Under the pieces are notes generated by a model. That model saw only the letters and a list, made by a program, of their open reading frames with translations, was not told where the DNA came from and did not search any database. Shown piece by piece: positions 49,251 to 61,068 of a DNA stretch of 64,000 nucleotides. How positions within the stretch are numbered: the stretch's first letter is position 1; every line of letters starts with the position of its first letter. The stretch is taken from positions 128,613,823-128,677,822 of the forward strand of contig CM060685.1 in the NCBI GenBank assembly GCA_030686995.1. The letters run 5' to 3'. This DNA comes from Artemisia argyi. Lineage: Eukaryota; Streptophyta; Magnoliopsida; Asterales; Asteraceae. The position numbers were made by a program, and so were the translations under genes.

Positions 49251-50206
49251 TGATGCGTGGAATTGCACCCTCGCAAAAGGTTTTACCTCTCAAGGGATCT
49301 TGAGAAGCTTGCAATCCCCACCAGGCAGTGTACCTGACCGTTGTAGTATAGTATAGTAGCAAGTACCGGGGGATTGATCGTTCAACTCAAAGAATAGTGT
49401 TCGCCAGGGTTAAAACTCAATTAAACTAGGTCTAGAGATGAGGGATGATTCTTTTTGTATTTTTATATTTTATGGAAAGCAAGTAAAAATCTCGGGTTTT
49501 GAAGGAGTGGGCGTAATTAGTTGTAAATCAACTAACCCAAATAACTACAGATGCAATCAATATAAAATAAAATAAACTTAAACTAATTGTGGCGAAAACA
49601 ATACTGAGAGAAAATGTGTTTACTTAGATTTCACTACTCCCTAGCTATCTTTTACCGGTTGATTAGTTTGTTACAATTGCATGGATGACGGGTTATATTC
49701 CTTAATACCATTCGTAGGGCCGTGTATGATCTTTCCTAACTCTATAAGCTTCTACCTCTTCCTATGTCGAGCCGACTACTAGCACCTAACATGGCCTCAT
49801 TAGTAGTTACTGATGCATTAAATATAACCAATATATCATAGTACACCTCCGATCATGTTTCTTAAGACGTTCAAGCAAGTTACCAATTGGAAGTCGGCTA
49901 TTTTTCTTAAGCCTAACATCAAATTCATTCATCCACAACAATTATAAACAAACAACCAACCAATAATCAATATCTAAGTTTCATTACATCTAAGCAAACA
50001 CAAAGAAAACCTAGCCTAGCATGTTAAAGAGAAAACAAGCATAAGATATAATCAAACAACACATAGACATATTGAATGATTTGTTGGAAGACTTATCTTC
50101 AATTAAGCATGGAAGAAACAAGGGTTTGAAAGCCTCAAAATTGCAGTAAAATTCGTCTTGGGTTTTCTCCCTACAAAGTTGCACACAAAAAATGAATACA
50201 AGAAAA

Positions 50207-50304
<98 letters not shown>

Positions 50305-50765
50305 CAATCTGACGGCGTCATGAGTAGGGTCTGAAGCCATCAACTCGCCGCCAAAATAGTACTCGTATTGCCTAGATCCACTTCTGACGTCCTCATGTAC
50401 AAACTTGGTCTTGGTCGTCATGTGCAATTTACTCTTGATGGCCTTGGTGACGCCGTCATGTACAAATCTTCAAAAACCTCTCTGACGCGTCACGTGTAAT
50501 TTGATTTATCCACCTCTTTGTCGAGTCTTGACGCCGTCACTAGCAATCTTTGACGCCGTCAGGTGCAATTTTCAACATGATTTTGAGACTTTATCGTTTT
50601 CTTCACTTTTTCGCTCTAAAAACGTCTAAAATGCTTCCTTTTGCAAATTTCCTCTCAAAAGTACCTAAAATGACACAAGGAACGATTTAGGGCAATATTT
50701 GATCAAATAATCTCGACTTTGGCCTTAAATGACCCCCTAAAAGCGGTACACTTTTCGTCTCATCA
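49251..50765 (-). repeat. 3' LTR of the right Athila-like element
   Basis: On the minus strand from TGATGAGACGAAAAGTG (50765) to CACGCATCA (49251). Contains a TA tract and at least six TGACG-N-CGTCA-type palindromes (50310-50560). Confidence 0.88.
50208..50302. repeat. (AT)n microsatellite
   Basis: About 95 bp of AT repeats in the Athila-like LTR. Confidence 0.97.
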
Positions 50766-50805
50766 AATACCCTTACACTTGAGATTTGCTTGTCCTCAAG
50801 CAAAT
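50766..50805 (-). other. Polypurine-type tract adjoining the 3' LTR
   Basis: The minus strand reads TTGAGGACAAGCAAATCTC then AAGTGTAAGGGTATT, directly before the LTR. It matches the GAGGACAAGCAA...AAGTGTGGGGG pattern of Athila/Tat 3' ends. Confidence 0.75.
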
Positions 50806-51361
50806 GCGCTTTCATTCTAATCAAAATACAAGCTAGGGGTCATTTAACACTAATATAAAAGTAATTGCAACAAATAATCATTCCACTTCAACCAAAAACA
50901 AGCACGGAAATTATACACTAGCACCTCACAAATAGTGTTTAGATACTCACATCTCTCGGGTGTAATAAAGTATATATCACAATATGGAAATGGAAAACAT
51001 CTCTCACTACCTGTCATAGCAAATAGATTACCATAGGCTTGGGAAAGGATCAAACTTCCACCACCTGGCATAAGAACCTAGGATAAGCTATCAAAGAGGT
51101 CTTTTAAAGGGTTATAACGTGAGGTGTAGGGATATGATAAACACGGTTTTGTTGGATAAAGGCAATATTTACTGGTGACGAGTTAATCATCTTGGTTAAT
51201 TACATGTACAATGTGGCGTTGCTAAGCCAAGACTCGACTCGACTTAAGCTAATCACAAACTAACAAAAACATAAAACAAACATAAAAAGAAACAGGATGG
51301 TAGTCCGTATGTTTTTTCTCTTTTTCTTTTTCTATTTTTTTTTCTTTTTTCTTGATTTTTC

Positions 51362-51396
<35 letters not shown>

Positions 51397-52745
51397 ATAC
51401 ACTCTTACCCTACCATCCAAAATAATACATCATACGGAATTTGCATTCCCCTGACACTTAAACTTTTACGTACTTTAAAATCAACTATTCCAATGACTCG
51501 AATCAAGATAATCAAAACACTTTGAGTACTTTTTTAAGATTAACGCACATATGGGGGTAATACATGATGTTCTTCCCCAATACTCCATAACACTAGTACT
51601 TTACCCATGAGTCCCAATCGTCCCAAAACAATATGTACAAGATATGACTCGACTTAAAAACCATGTAATCAATTAGACAATTAACTAAGGGTTTAAACAT
51701 GTAACAATAATGCACTAAAGATGAGTGCATACACGGAAGGCTAAGGCGATTTGGTTGCACATTTGGGGTGGATATTAAACAAATTCTTCCTTTAAGTAAA
51801 ATACTTAAAGTTAGAAACAAAAAAGATAGGCTCGGAGGGGTGTACTAGGGGTATCGTGTACTAAAAATGAGTATAACGCAAAGGTGTGGGAAAAATTAAT
51901 TGACTTTACTAGTCAAGTAATTATGACTTCATTGGTCAAGTAATTATGATACGGGTTTAAGCACAAGGGTGATCCTAATGCCTCTTATCATGTAGTAAAT
52001 CCTAACGCAAGTTCTAGAATCTAAGTACTACCGGTACACTCATAAGCACTAATAATGAATGTTTTTCCTAACAAATCTAAATGCGAACCTCACATATTTG
52101 GGTAGAAATTTTTTTTTGAGTGGTATGGTTTTTGTGCTAGTCATACAACTCCTATCCATGAGGCACTCATTAAGGCAAAGCTTCACTCCTAAATGTTGTA
52201 AAAAAAATTAAATTTGGTGCTAAAATTTCCCTAACAAGTATTTCTCTTAGTATTATTACACACCTACTATTGAACAAACAAACTCAAGTGCAATTGCATT
52301 TTATAAGGTATCATCATTTACCCTCCCCTTACACTTAGGCTGAACATTGTCCCCAATGTTCAATAAAAATGATGTAAAAGTAATGAAGGTAAAAAGAATG
52401 AAAAAATACTCCCCTGATTCGTTTGGTGTGTATAAATGGAAAACATGGTTAAATCCTCCTCCAAGAAAATGAATGTTGATAGCTTCCCTCCAGAAATATA
52501 AGTCATCTTCTTGTCCAATATAACCTGTTAAACCTGAGAAAACAATCATGGCAAACCTCGAGTAAAATCGGTGGCAATCTATATATCCAAGGATATAATG
52601 CTTGTGTAATGAATGTTTGCAGATTTCCTGGAGTTTATAAAACTAAATAATTAACAAAAACTTTAAGACTCCGTTAGAAAAACAAAACTCACAAAATTTT
52701 TCAGAATTTTTACACCTGACGCCGTCAGAGTGCTCTGACAGAAAT
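50806..52745. other. Non-coding 3' interior of the right Athila-like element
   Basis: No supported gene. Contains a 32-bp poly-T tract (51364-51395) within a T/C-rich stretch and a second polypurine-type motif at 52310-52360 (minus: CATTGGGGACAATGTTCAG then TAAGTGTAAGGGGAGGG). TGACGCCGTCA occurs at about 52718-52728. Confidence 0.6.
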
Positions 52746-53074
52746 TGTGGAAAACTAGAAGGGGGGGTTGAATAGTTTTACGTCCTTTTAAAATTTATAA
52801 ACACAAGTTTGTTTTAAAACCTTCGATTCTAGTTTATGTGAATTCAATACTTGCACTATATGAACAATTGTATGATAACTAACTAACAAAACTAATATAG
52901 TAAAGGTAAATAAATAAGTAATGAGAAGAGTTAGAAAGATCAAACCACAACACAAGGATTTATAGTGGTTCGGCTACAAGGACACCTTCCTTGTTCCTAC
53001 TCCACTCCCCGAGTCACCTACTCGAGAGTTTTCTTCACTATGTCAACAAACTCCCTTATGGCGGAGAAAACCGT

Positions 53075-53210
53075 ACACACCAATATACACACCAATTTAC
53101 ACACCAATCTTCACACCAATCTACACACCAATCTTCACACCAATCTACACACCAATCTACACACCAATCTTCACACCAATTTGCTACACACCAATCTTCA
53201 CAACTATCCT
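53075..53210. repeat. ACACACCAATCT / TCACACCAATCT minisatellite
   Basis: Tandem 12-mers (ACACACCAATCT, TTCACACCAATC). The other LTR has about 60 bp more of the same array (61069-61256). The Thr-His-Asn frames it encodes are artefacts. Confidence 0.93.
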
Positions 53211-53560
53211 ACCTCACTACTAATCAACTTCTACTATCTACACAACTTCTATATCTTCTAAACAATTAATCACAAGCACAACACAATATTCACAAATGAA
53301 TATATATACACTATACACAACTACTCTTCAACACTTCTTGAACTTGGTTGTAGAGAGTTCTTCTTTTGCACTTAGAATGAGAATGGATGATGAGGGATTG
53401 AATCACTTGAAACAAGGATTAATATACAAATGATCAAAGGGTTTTGGATGAGTTTTAGATGGTTATAGATCTGAAAATTTCGTGCAAAAGGTGGGGAAAA
53501 TTCCAGAATTAAGGTGGTATTTATAGGAGAAGAAATCTGACAGTTTCTGACAGGGGAGCG

Positions 53561-53635
53561 TGGCCGGTCCCCTTAAAGCATGGCTGGCCCCCTTAAAATT
53601 AAGGGGACCGCCCCTTATAATTAAGGGGGCCACCC
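53561..53635 (-). promoter_or_regulatory. Palindrome cluster in LTR promoter
   Basis: GGCCGGTCCCCTTAA, GGCTGGCCCCCTTAA, TTAAGGGGACCGCCCC and TTAAGGGGGCCACCC arms, upstream (minus sense) of the TATA box. Confidence 0.78.
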
Positions 53636-54024
53636 AACTGTAACGGCCAGAAAACTTGTCTTTTAGTGGGGAAAGTTTATTTGGTGAAAAACTAACTGAT
53701 TTTGGTTAAATATTTGAAATCATATATTTAGTATGATTAAAACATTTTTCCTTATTACCAAAAGTGTTTTTCAAAAATATATAATAAGATTATATAATTA
53801 AATAAACTTTGTATTAGTTAATTAAATACCCCTTTGATCATGAGATGTATTAAGCACTTGTTTATCCATACCTTAAGTGATTAAGTTGGATATAATGATA
53901 TAAACTAGCTTAATACTTGTTTACGTAGTAATCAAACGATTGACGAGTTTACATTTTGTGATTGTCAAAATATAGAGATATCGAAAAATATAAATAACGT
54001 TTTCATACATTATTTATGTCAACA

Positions 54025-54195
54025 ATCTCCCCCTTTTTGATGATTACAAAATTTAAACACATTAGTCGAAAATTAGTCTATATACAAGTATTAGAGTGAG
54101 TTTATATCACTTCTCCCCCTTTTTGTTAGCATCAAAAAGGTTATCCCGTGTTAATGGAAGCTCCCCCTTGATGTAAGCTCCCCCTCATTTTGAGG
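54025..54195 (-). other. Multiple polypurine tracts
   Basis: The minus strand has AAAAAGGGGGAGAT directly before the LTR, AAAAAGGGGGAGAAG at about 54110-54124, and two more GGGGGAGCTT-type words at 54160-54186. This is the Sirevirus pattern, as in 24006-24265. Confidence 0.85.
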
Positions 54196-54487
54196 CCAAA
54201 AGGAATCGAGATATGGATATCTTGCAAAAATATTTAGTAGCAAGCAACATATATATGTATATAGCGTGCAAAAGTATAAACTAAACATAACCATAACATT
54301 AATCAAGTGAAATTAATACATCAAGCATTACATCAACAAATGAAACAAGTAATGCTACAACAAAAAGCCTTAAAGGCTTACAATCATCACATAACAAATA
54401 AACCAAAGCTCAAACATAAGAGTCCTCTCTAGAGCTTGCCATCCAAAATGGTTTGAGGTACTTTTATTTGTAAGTCACCAAGCATGT

Positions 54488-55084
54488 TTAATTGGGAGGA
54501 ATTGATGGTGAACATGGAGATGGTGATGGAGGAGGAGTGTTTGTTGATGGTGGTGGAGGGGTTGTGTTTATAGGTTGTGGATGCAACAAGTTCTCAATAT
54601 GAGAAAACATGTATTGCATTTCATCTCTTAGTCCGAACACAATTGTTCGGTTGTGGATGCAACAAAGGCAAGTGTCACCATGAGCTTCAAGTAAGCTCCA
54701 TGGGACGGGGTTATAGGTTGGTGGATTGATAGGGGATGATGAGAAATGTGCATCAAGAGGTGTTAATGGTGATAATGAGAGGGTTAATGCAAGGGTGGAG
54801 TGTTCATTGGTAGGTTGTGATGGTTGAACCATTGGTGGAGGAGATAAGTGGGTGTTTATGTAGTCATTAATGGATGAAGTGGATGGTATGGAGGAAGTAG
54901 AATTTCCATTTGTTGAGGGTGTTTTGGAGGGTGCATTTGGTGCACTAGGAGATGAACATTGAGGTTGTGGTGATGGGGTGGTGTTGTCTTCATTTGTAAG
55001 ATCAATGAAGAGTTGTTTGGGTGGTATAATGACAAGTTTTTGTTTCTTGGCATTGTTTGAATGGGTGGTTCTTGGTGATGACAT
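54488..55084 (-). CDS. Accessory ORF3 with C-L-C-C-I motif (198 aa)
   Basis: ATG at 55084, MSSPRTTHSNNAKKQKLVII. Ser/Pro/Thr-rich low-complexity N-terminal two thirds with one basic patch (AKKQK), then PVPWSLLEAHGDTCLCCIHN (about residues 126-146), a helix FGLRDEMQYMFSHIENLLHP, and a Pro-rich tail. It shares the Cys motif and the following IEnLL helix with the ORF at 24853-25305. Upstream (minus sense) are a TATA-like CACTATATAATCCCC at about 55140-55155 and an LTR-type palindrome cluster at 55294-55370, suggesting its own promoter. It is the last ORF before the polypurine tracts. Function unknown. Confidence 0.6.
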   Translation of the reverse strand: MSSPRTTHSNNAKKQKLVIIPPKQLFIDLTNEDNTTPSPQPQCSSPSAPNAPSKTPSTNGNSTSSIPSTSSINDYINTHLSPPPMVQPSQPTNEHSTLALTLSLSPLTPLDAHFSSSPINPPTYNPVPWSLLEAHGDTCLCCIHNRTIVFGLRDEMQYMFSHIENLLHPQPINTTPPPPSTNTPPPSPSPCSPSIPPN

Positions 55085-55139
55085 GATGATGGTTAATGAA
55101 TGATGAGGATGATGAATTATGAATTAAACATGCATGGGG

Positions 55140-55155
55140 ATTATATAGTGGGAAA
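55140..55155 (-). promoter_or_regulatory. TATA-like box upstream of ORF3
   Basis: The minus strand reads CCCACTATATAATCCCC about 60 bp before the ORF3 ATG; a start site about 30 bp downstream would leave a short leader. Confidence 0.5.
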
Positions 55156-55293
55156 ACATGTTTAGAAGTGGAATTATTTTGAAATTGTAATGTTATATTC
55201 CAAAATCAGTTTGGTTTTTAAGAGTAATGATAGCTGGGACTAGCAAAAGGGATCACAGGATGCAAAAGAAAACAGTGTAAAAACTGTTTCAGA

Positions 55294-55370
55294 TGGCCGG
55301 TCCCCTTAAATGGTGGCCGGTCCCCTTAATTTTAAGGGGGCCGCCCTTTATGATTTAAGGGGGCCGCCCA
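55294..55370 (-). promoter_or_regulatory. Palindrome cluster upstream of ORF3
   Basis: GGCCGGTCCCCTTAA twice, then TTAAGGGGGCCGCCC twice; the same arms as in the LTR promoter, about 210 bp before the ORF3 ATG. Confidence 0.75.
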
Positions 55371-55695
55371 TCTGACGACCCAGAAACCAAAAATTTTCAA
55401 AAAATTTCTGGAAAGATGTTATGTTCTGGTTTGAATGTGCAGCAAGCTCAATTTGGACATTTCACATTTGTTTTGGTTTATTAGAAAGCATACATGTCAT
55501 ATAGTTATATAAACATTAACTAATCATGCAAACATATATATAGATCAAGAGAAACATGCATAAAAATATCAAAGACAATCAAGTTATCATCCTAAACACA
55601 TATTCAAATAACAAGTATTTCCGAATAAACTTCGGACAAATAGCACACAAGACATAAAAAATAAAACATTGTTTAACAAACATAATCCGACCATA

Positions 55696-56895
55696 TCATT
55701 TCTTTTTCTTCCCGAAGATACCCTTCAAAGTCTTCCCAATAGATTTGAAGCCACCTCTAACTTCTTCGTGCAAGCTCTTTTGTCTTCTAAGCATCTCGGT
55801 AGTTCGTTCATGAAGCACTTCTTCAGTTTGATCACTTGGAGATGGAGTAGAATAGTTGGGATAGTCAAGATCCTCTAAATCGTCAACGAACTCAGAAAAC
55901 GAAGGGGTACTAGCATCATGGATGTTTTCCTCCTCATCGTCATCATCTTGCCTTGAGGTTGATCCATGAAAGCTATGACGACGAGGTTTACCCTTGTCAC
56001 TTCGAGTTCGTCGAGCTTGTTTTAGAGCGAGAGTACGTAGAGTGGGGTAGATGGACTCATAAATACTATTGTCAAGATCGGGGTAGTACTCGATAACATG
56101 ACGATAGATACGAGTAAGGAACATTCCATATGGAAGGTTGGCTTTGGGAGTTTTTCTAGCACACTCAATCCGTTTGATAAAGAAGTAGGCCAAATTGTAC
56201 GGCTTTTCGACAGCTATACAATACAACATGTGAGCAAGGCTAGCCGGGAGATGGTCCCGGTGACCTCCAGTACCAAACGCATTCTCACGAATGAGTTCTT
56301 CCCAACGCTTCATGTGAGGGCTTAATTCTTTGAGGAGAAGTTGGTATGGAGAGATTTGAACGTTTTTGGATTTTATTTTTCGACTTGTGGTGACACGATC
56401 TATACCAAGGACTTGACGAATTTCGTCGGGATGAGGAATTTCGTCGAGATATGGACCGAAGGTTGGTCGATAGCGATTAAGAGATTCGAGGTCCCACTCG
56501 TTTGAGAAAACGGCTTGACCTCTAAATGGAATTTGGAGGATATGACCAAATTGTTCGAGAGTTAGGGTGATAAATTCATTTTGAATCATGAAAGAGATGG
56601 TGATGAAACCAAGATCATTGGTTTGGACGGTGACTTGGCTATAGAAATCCATAATGAAGCGAGGAATAATAGGTTCACTTATTTCATAAAGACAATTGAA
56701 GTTGATGCTTGAAAACAAGCGATTTATGTACTCGGATTGAGCAAAAGCAAGATCTACTACACGTCCCTCATGAATATTTCTATCTTCAATTTGACGATAG
56801 ATAAGTCCAATGGAAGGAGATGTGGTAGGGAGTTGAGAAACTTTGGGAATGTAGTTTTTAGTGTGAGAAAGATCTTCGGTAGTTGCTTTGGGCAT
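55696..56895 (-). CDS. Accessory ORF2 (about 399 aa), plant transposon-associated protein
   Basis: True Met at 56895 (MPKATTEDLSHTKNYIPK). A globular part of about 300 residues contains EFITLTLEQFGHILQIPFRG, ELSPHMKRWEELIRENAFG, GHRDHLPASLAHMLYCIAV and KANLPYGMFLTRIYRHVIE. From memory this resembles the 'putative plant transposon protein' domain of plant retroelement ORFs. An acidic segment (DDDDEEE, then EFVDDLEDLD) is followed by a very basic end (KSIGKTLKGIFGKKKK). No signal peptide or membrane span, so an envelope role is not supported, although the position matches the env-like ORF of Sireviruses. An AG acceptor-like GTGTTTAG just precedes the ATG. Confidence 0.65.
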   Translation of the reverse strand: MPKATTEDLSHTKNYIPKVSQLPTTSPSIGLIYRQIEDRNIHEGRVVDLAFAQSEYINRLFSSINFNCLYEISEPIIPRFIMDFYSQVTVQTNDLGFITISFMIQNEFITLTLEQFGHILQIPFRGQAVFSNEWDLESLNRYRPTFGPYLDEIPHPDEIRQVLGIDRVTTSRKIKSKNVQISPYQLLLKELSPHMKRWEELIRENAFGTGGHRDHLPASLAHMLYCIAVEKPYNLAYFFIKRIECARKTPKANLPYGMFLTRIYRHVIEYYPDLDNSIYESIYPTLRTLALKQARRTRSDKGKPRRHSFHGSTSRQDDDDEEENIHDASTPSFSEFVDDLEDLDYPNYSTPSPSDQTEEVLHERTTEMLRRQKSLHEEVRGGFKSIGKTLKGIFGKKKK

Positions 56896-56901
56896 TTTCA
56901 C

Positions 56902-57978
56902 CTAAACACATCAACAATACAAAAAGACCAAAATAAATATAAAGAAAGATAAAAGTATATGTTTATTGTTAAGGCTTATGTTGGAACGTAAACATACTTC
57001 GTCACTAATCCTAAGAAGTAGATTACCATGTTCCTTAATGTTGTTTTTAACTCATTCTAGATATATTTTACGAAGTTTAATGGGTGGTTATGGACAAGTC
57101 CAAACGCCCTTTAAACATCTATATATATCATGAAATTTGCTAGATTTACATTAGATTGTAAAACTAGCTATTTCTTGCGAGTTTCTTATGCATGTAATTT
57201 GTTTTTGAAAAAGATGCTTTGTATTTTTACTTAAAAATGTCATTTTTAGTAATAAACCAAACGCTTCCTTAACTAGTGACTTATAACTCAAGTGCGTCAA
57301 TATACATATGAATTATATATCTTGACGAGTTCGATAAACAATTTTAAGGTTTATAATTATAACAAAGTTTTATAAAAATTATAATGACTATGTTTTGATA
57401 TTATTTGGACATAATCCAAACACCCCTATATTGTGAACCAACATAGTTTTTCTTAGTCGAAAAAATGTAATTTCAAGTTTTACAAGTTACACAAGTATAA
57501 TGTAATTAGTTTTAACACGTTTTCAAATCATTATTCAACAATAAGTTTACTAAAATTTTTGAAAAGGAGTGTATGAAATTTTTCAAAAATTTTCGACATG
57601 ATAGTTTATAATAACTAGTTTCTAGTGTTAATCAATCATCCTAATCCTAGGTGAAGCATTTGGTAATGAAGTTTTAAGGCTTAATTCGAAATAAATTATG
57701 AAATTTGACGAATTTTATAAAACATGCATAATCATGAATATGATCAAATAAGATGAAATTAGATGAAATGTGTTATGAAAAGCTTACAATATGTAGTGGT
57801 GATTGTGTTAGATGAATTTGCCCTTTGCGAATTAACCCGAATTATGTGATTTGGAAGTGATTTGAGAGGTTTTTGGGTTTTGAATTTCGTCACAGCAGAG
57901 GCAGGGAAAGAGAGGGATGAAAAAGTGGAGTGTTTGGCAAAAGGAAGAAAGGGAAAAACGGGCTTGAGCTCTCAGAGG
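56902..57978 (-). other. Leader-like region upstream of ORF2
   Basis: No ORF. In sense (minus) orientation a pyrimidine-rich stretch at about 57960-57880 (CCCTCTCTTTCCCTGCCTC) follows a palindrome cluster and looks like a plant 5' leader. AT-rich intron-like DNA follows down to TGATGTGTTTAG at the ORF2 start. A spliced leader is inference. Confidence 0.4.
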
Positions 57979-58055
57979 GCCAGTCCCCTTAAACATTAAG
58001 GGGGCCGCCCTTGTATTGGCTGCCGGTCCCCTTAAACATTAAGGGGGCCGCCCTT
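57979..58055 (-). promoter_or_regulatory. Palindrome cluster between gag and ORF2
   Basis: Two nearly identical halves of GCC(A/G)GTCCCCTTAAACATTA followed by AAGGGGGCCGCCCTT, the same motif as in the LTR promoters. Confidence 0.75.
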
Positions 58056-58535
58056 AAAAATTTGATATTTCAAGTTTTGGTTTCTGGAACAAACAAGAAA
58101 ATATTTATATATATATATACTAGATTTATATTTAATCAAAAATACGTTGAAGAGTATACGCACGAGAGGAATTACTTGACATTTTTACTTGACATTTTGT
58201 CAATAAAATTTTCTTGATCGTTTCGGATGAGATTCATCAAGTTGTCAAGCAAACGAGAAAGTTGTGTAAGGTTTATAAGTATATGTATATATATATATTA
58301 TATAGTATAGGCTTATAAGACGAGAACATAGGAGGGAGACGTATGCAACGGAAGCCGGGAGTTTGTTTCATCCATAGATTTTTCGACTCATCTCACTTCA
58401 TCAGCATGAGTGTTGATTGAACATTAAAGTTCAATAAGGCAAATGGGGAAAAGAAATGTTCGTAAACGAACAATCTCTAGTTCTAGAAAATCAACAAATG
58501 AATTTCCTAGGTTATAAGATCCTAAATATAGCTAA

Positions 58536-58536
<1 letters not shown>

Positions 58537-58630
<94 letters not shown>
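58537..58630. repeat. (TA)n microsatellite
   Basis: About 90 bp of TA repeats between gag and ORF2. Confidence 0.95.
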
Positions 58631-58631
<1 letters not shown>

Positions 58632-58841
58632 ATTTAGATATAATATAGTTAAAAAAAAATTAATAAGACAAGTAAAATCACATGAATATAACACACTAAA
58701 CTAAACATGCATTTCTAGACAAGGAACTTAAAAGGAAATGTGTACCTTTTGTCTTTAATGCGTTAATCTTCAAGGTCTTCAAGAAGTAAATCGGACAAGA
58801 GGTGACAATGAAAAGTTCCATGTTTGGATGGCGAATATTAT

Positions 58842-60671
58842 TTACGTTGGTGCCCATTGTTTCATTTGTCCAAAGTTATTTGGTCCGAACATGTTTTGTA
58901 TTTGACTTGGATGCATATAAGGTGGAAACATTCCCCACGGATTGAAGTTCCACATTTGTTGATTATAGTTAAAGTTTCGTCTATTATGGTTTGTTCTTGG
59001 TTGAGGTGTTTTAAGTCTAGGATAAGTATTATTTGGTTTCCTAGGTGGTGGAGTTTTAGATCTTGCTTTAGGTTTAGATGATCCAACTTCGGTTTTTAAA
59101 GATGGTTTATAAAATGGTTTTATTTCTTCATTACTAGCGATAGGTATTATTTTATTTTTTATGAGTAAATGTTTAGGATTAAGTATTGAAGGTTTTGGTT
59201 CATTTTCAAATTTAACGTTTTTAGCTCCACTTGTTGAAGATTCAGTTGAGTTAAATCCTAGTCCGGTTTTATCTCCTGATATTCTTTGAATACTTATAAT
59301 TTTACTAAGTGAGTTACTACTATTTTCAAATTTATCAAGTTTGCAAATTTCATCCTTAAGTATGTTGTTTTCACTTTTAAGCTCTTGACATGTTTTACAT
59401 TCTTCAACAATTTCTTTTCCTTTTTCAAGTTGATGTATTTTAATTTTTAGTTCAAGCACTTCATTTTCTAGTTGGTTGTTTATGTATTTTAGTGATTTAT
59501 TTTTAGCCATAACTAGTTGTCCTATTTTACATAATCTATTGTATTCACTATCTAAATCTTTTTCATCTAATGATAGATTTTCATCACTAAAGTATTCGGA
59601 TTCGGAACGTACCTCACTTGATGATTTTGCCATGAGACACTTTTCATCCTTTGTTGTTTCATTCTCATCTTCATCACTATCACTCCAAGCACCTCCAACG
59701 AATGCTCTTTGATTTTGATCTCTTGTCATCATTGGACATTTTCCAATGAGGTGATTCGGATCACCACACTTGAAACACTTTCTCTCATTCTTGCTATACT
59801 TGTCATCATTATTCTTTTGAGGTGTTCTTCTTTCATCGTGTGGTTGTCTAACGAATCTCCCTCGCCTTTTGAAGAATTTCTTGAAATCTCTTACGGCCAT
59901 GGCATATTCTTCGTCATCACTATCGAAAGATGAGCAATCTTCGTTGTTAAATTCCTTTCTAGCTTTCAAGGCGATTGACTTGCTTTGTTCACGTTTTTCT
60001 TTAACCATTTCGGAGTCCTTCTTTATAATTGCTTCATAGACTTTCAAATTTCCAATTAATTCGTCAAGTTGTAGCGTTGACAAATTCTTTGATTCTTCAA
60101 TGGCCGTCACTTTAGCTCGCCATTTTGGGTGAAGAGCTCTAAGAAACTTCCTAACAAAATTCTTACTAGAAAAATTCTCATCAAGTGCTTTTAAACTTGT
60201 GATGATAGTGTTAAATCTAGCAAAAGCATTATCAATTGATTCCTCTTCCGGAATCGTGAATTGCTCATATTGTTGAACAAGTAGATCTATTTTGTTATCT
60301 TTGACTTGATTATTACCTTGGTGAGTTATTAATAAAGAGTTCCAAATTTCTTTTGCGGTTTCACACATAAAGATCCTTTCGTACTCTTTACGTGGTAGCG
60401 CATTATAAATAACCATTTTTGCTTCATTATTTTTAGCAAGATTTCTTTTTAAATCATCATTTTGTTTTTCAAAAGGTACGATTTCATCTTTCTTAGTTTC
60501 GGGGTTATTTTGAATAGGTAAAAAATCACCATTGGTAATAACATGCCAAAGATCTAGATCTTTTGATTTCACATAAGTTTCGAATCGATTTTTCCAATAT
60601 AGAAATCCATCACTCTCAAATAGTGGTGGTCTTTGCATAGATTGCCCTTCTAAATATTTTTCAGATTCCAT
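58842..60671 (-). CDS. gag: Sirevirus gag (609 aa, intact frame)
   Basis: Starts [20 protein letters not shown], as Asteraceae Sirevirus gags do (memory). The copia capsid domain (UBN2 type) spans about residues 15-230: [57 protein letters not shown]. Next come an acidic [15 protein letters not shown] segment, a basic [14 protein letters not shown] stretch, and one CCHC knuckle [14 protein letters not shown] (about 300). A long coiled coil follows (about 385-450, with [13 protein letters not shown]), then a Pro/Asn-rich tail ending KQWAPT and TAA. The family normally continues into protease near here; instead the frame stops and pol is absent. It follows the primer-binding site by about 50 bp. 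Confidence 0.92.
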   Translation of the reverse strand: MESEKYLEGQSMQRPPLFESDGFLYWKNRFETYVKSKDLDLWHVITNGDFLPIQNNPETKKDEIVPFEKQNDDLKRNLAKNNEAKMVIYNALPRKEYERIFMCETAKEIWNSLLITHQGNNQVKDNKIDLLVQQYEQFTIPEEESIDNAFARFNTIITSLKALDENFSSKNFVRKFLRALHPKWRAKVTAIEESKNLSTLQLDELIGNLKVYEAIIKKDSEMVKEKREQSKSIALKARKEFNNEDCSSFDSDDEEYAMAVRDFKKFFKRRGRFVRQPHDERRTPQKNNDDKYSKNERKCFKCGDPNHLIGKCPMMTRDQNQRAFVGGAWSDSDEDENETTKDEKCLMAKSSSEVRSESEYFSDENLSLDEKDLDSEYNRLCKIGQLVMAKNKSLKYINNQLENEVLELKIKIHQLEKGKEIVEECKTCQELKSENNILKDEICKLDKFENSSNSLSKIISIQRISGDKTGLGFNSTESSTSGAKNVKFENEPKPSILNPKHLLIKNKIIPIASNEEIKPFYKPSLKTEVGSSKPKARSKTPPPRKPNNTYPRLKTPQPRTNHNRRNFNYNQQMWNFNPWGMFPPYMHPSQIQNMFGPNNFGQMKQWAPT

Positions 60672-60720
60672 AGATCGTTACAAGTTTTAAAATACAATAT
60701 ATTTTAAAAATCTTGCTAGA

Positions 60721-60737
60721 CGTGGCTCCTGATACCA
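60721..60737 (-). other. Primer-binding site of the gag-only Sirevirus element
   Basis: The minus strand reads ATTGGTATCAGGAGCCACG right after the LTR, initiator methionine type with one extra G. Confidence 0.88.
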
Positions 60738-61068
60738 ATTGTGGAAAACTAGAAGGGGGGGTTGAATAGTTTTACGTCCTTTTAAAATTTATAAACACAA
60801 GTTTGTTTTAAAAACTTCGATTCTAGTTTATGTGAATTCAATACTTGCACTATATGAACAATTGTATGATAACTAACTAACAAAACTAATATAGTAAAGG
60901 TAAATAAATAAGTAATGAGAAGAGTTAGAAAGATCAAACCACAACACAAGGATTTATAGTGGTTCGGCTACAAGGACACCTTCCTTGTTCCTACTCCACT
61001 CCCCGAGTCACCTATTCGAGAGTTTTCTTCACTATGTCAACAAACTCCCTTATGGCGGAGAAAACCGT

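Larger units (their letters stand above)
52746..54024 (-). repeat. 3' LTR of the gag-only Sirevirus element
   Basis: 1279 bp, TGTTGACATAAATAATG (minus, 54024) to TTTTCCACA (52746). Palindrome cluster 53561-53635, TATA box CCTATAAATACC (minus, about 53517-53528), minisatellite 53075-53210. Confidence 0.92.

Noticed and set aside
52940..53010. GGTTCGGCTAC as a tRNA-like B box (Pol III promoter)
   Set aside because: Only part of the B-box consensus and no A box at suitable distance; the block is explained as a conserved part of the Sirevirus LTR.
55696..56895. ORF2 as a viral-type envelope protein
   Set aside because: Position matches the env-like ORF of Sireviruses, but no signal peptide, membrane span or fusion-type segment is visible and the C-terminus is a polybasic tail.
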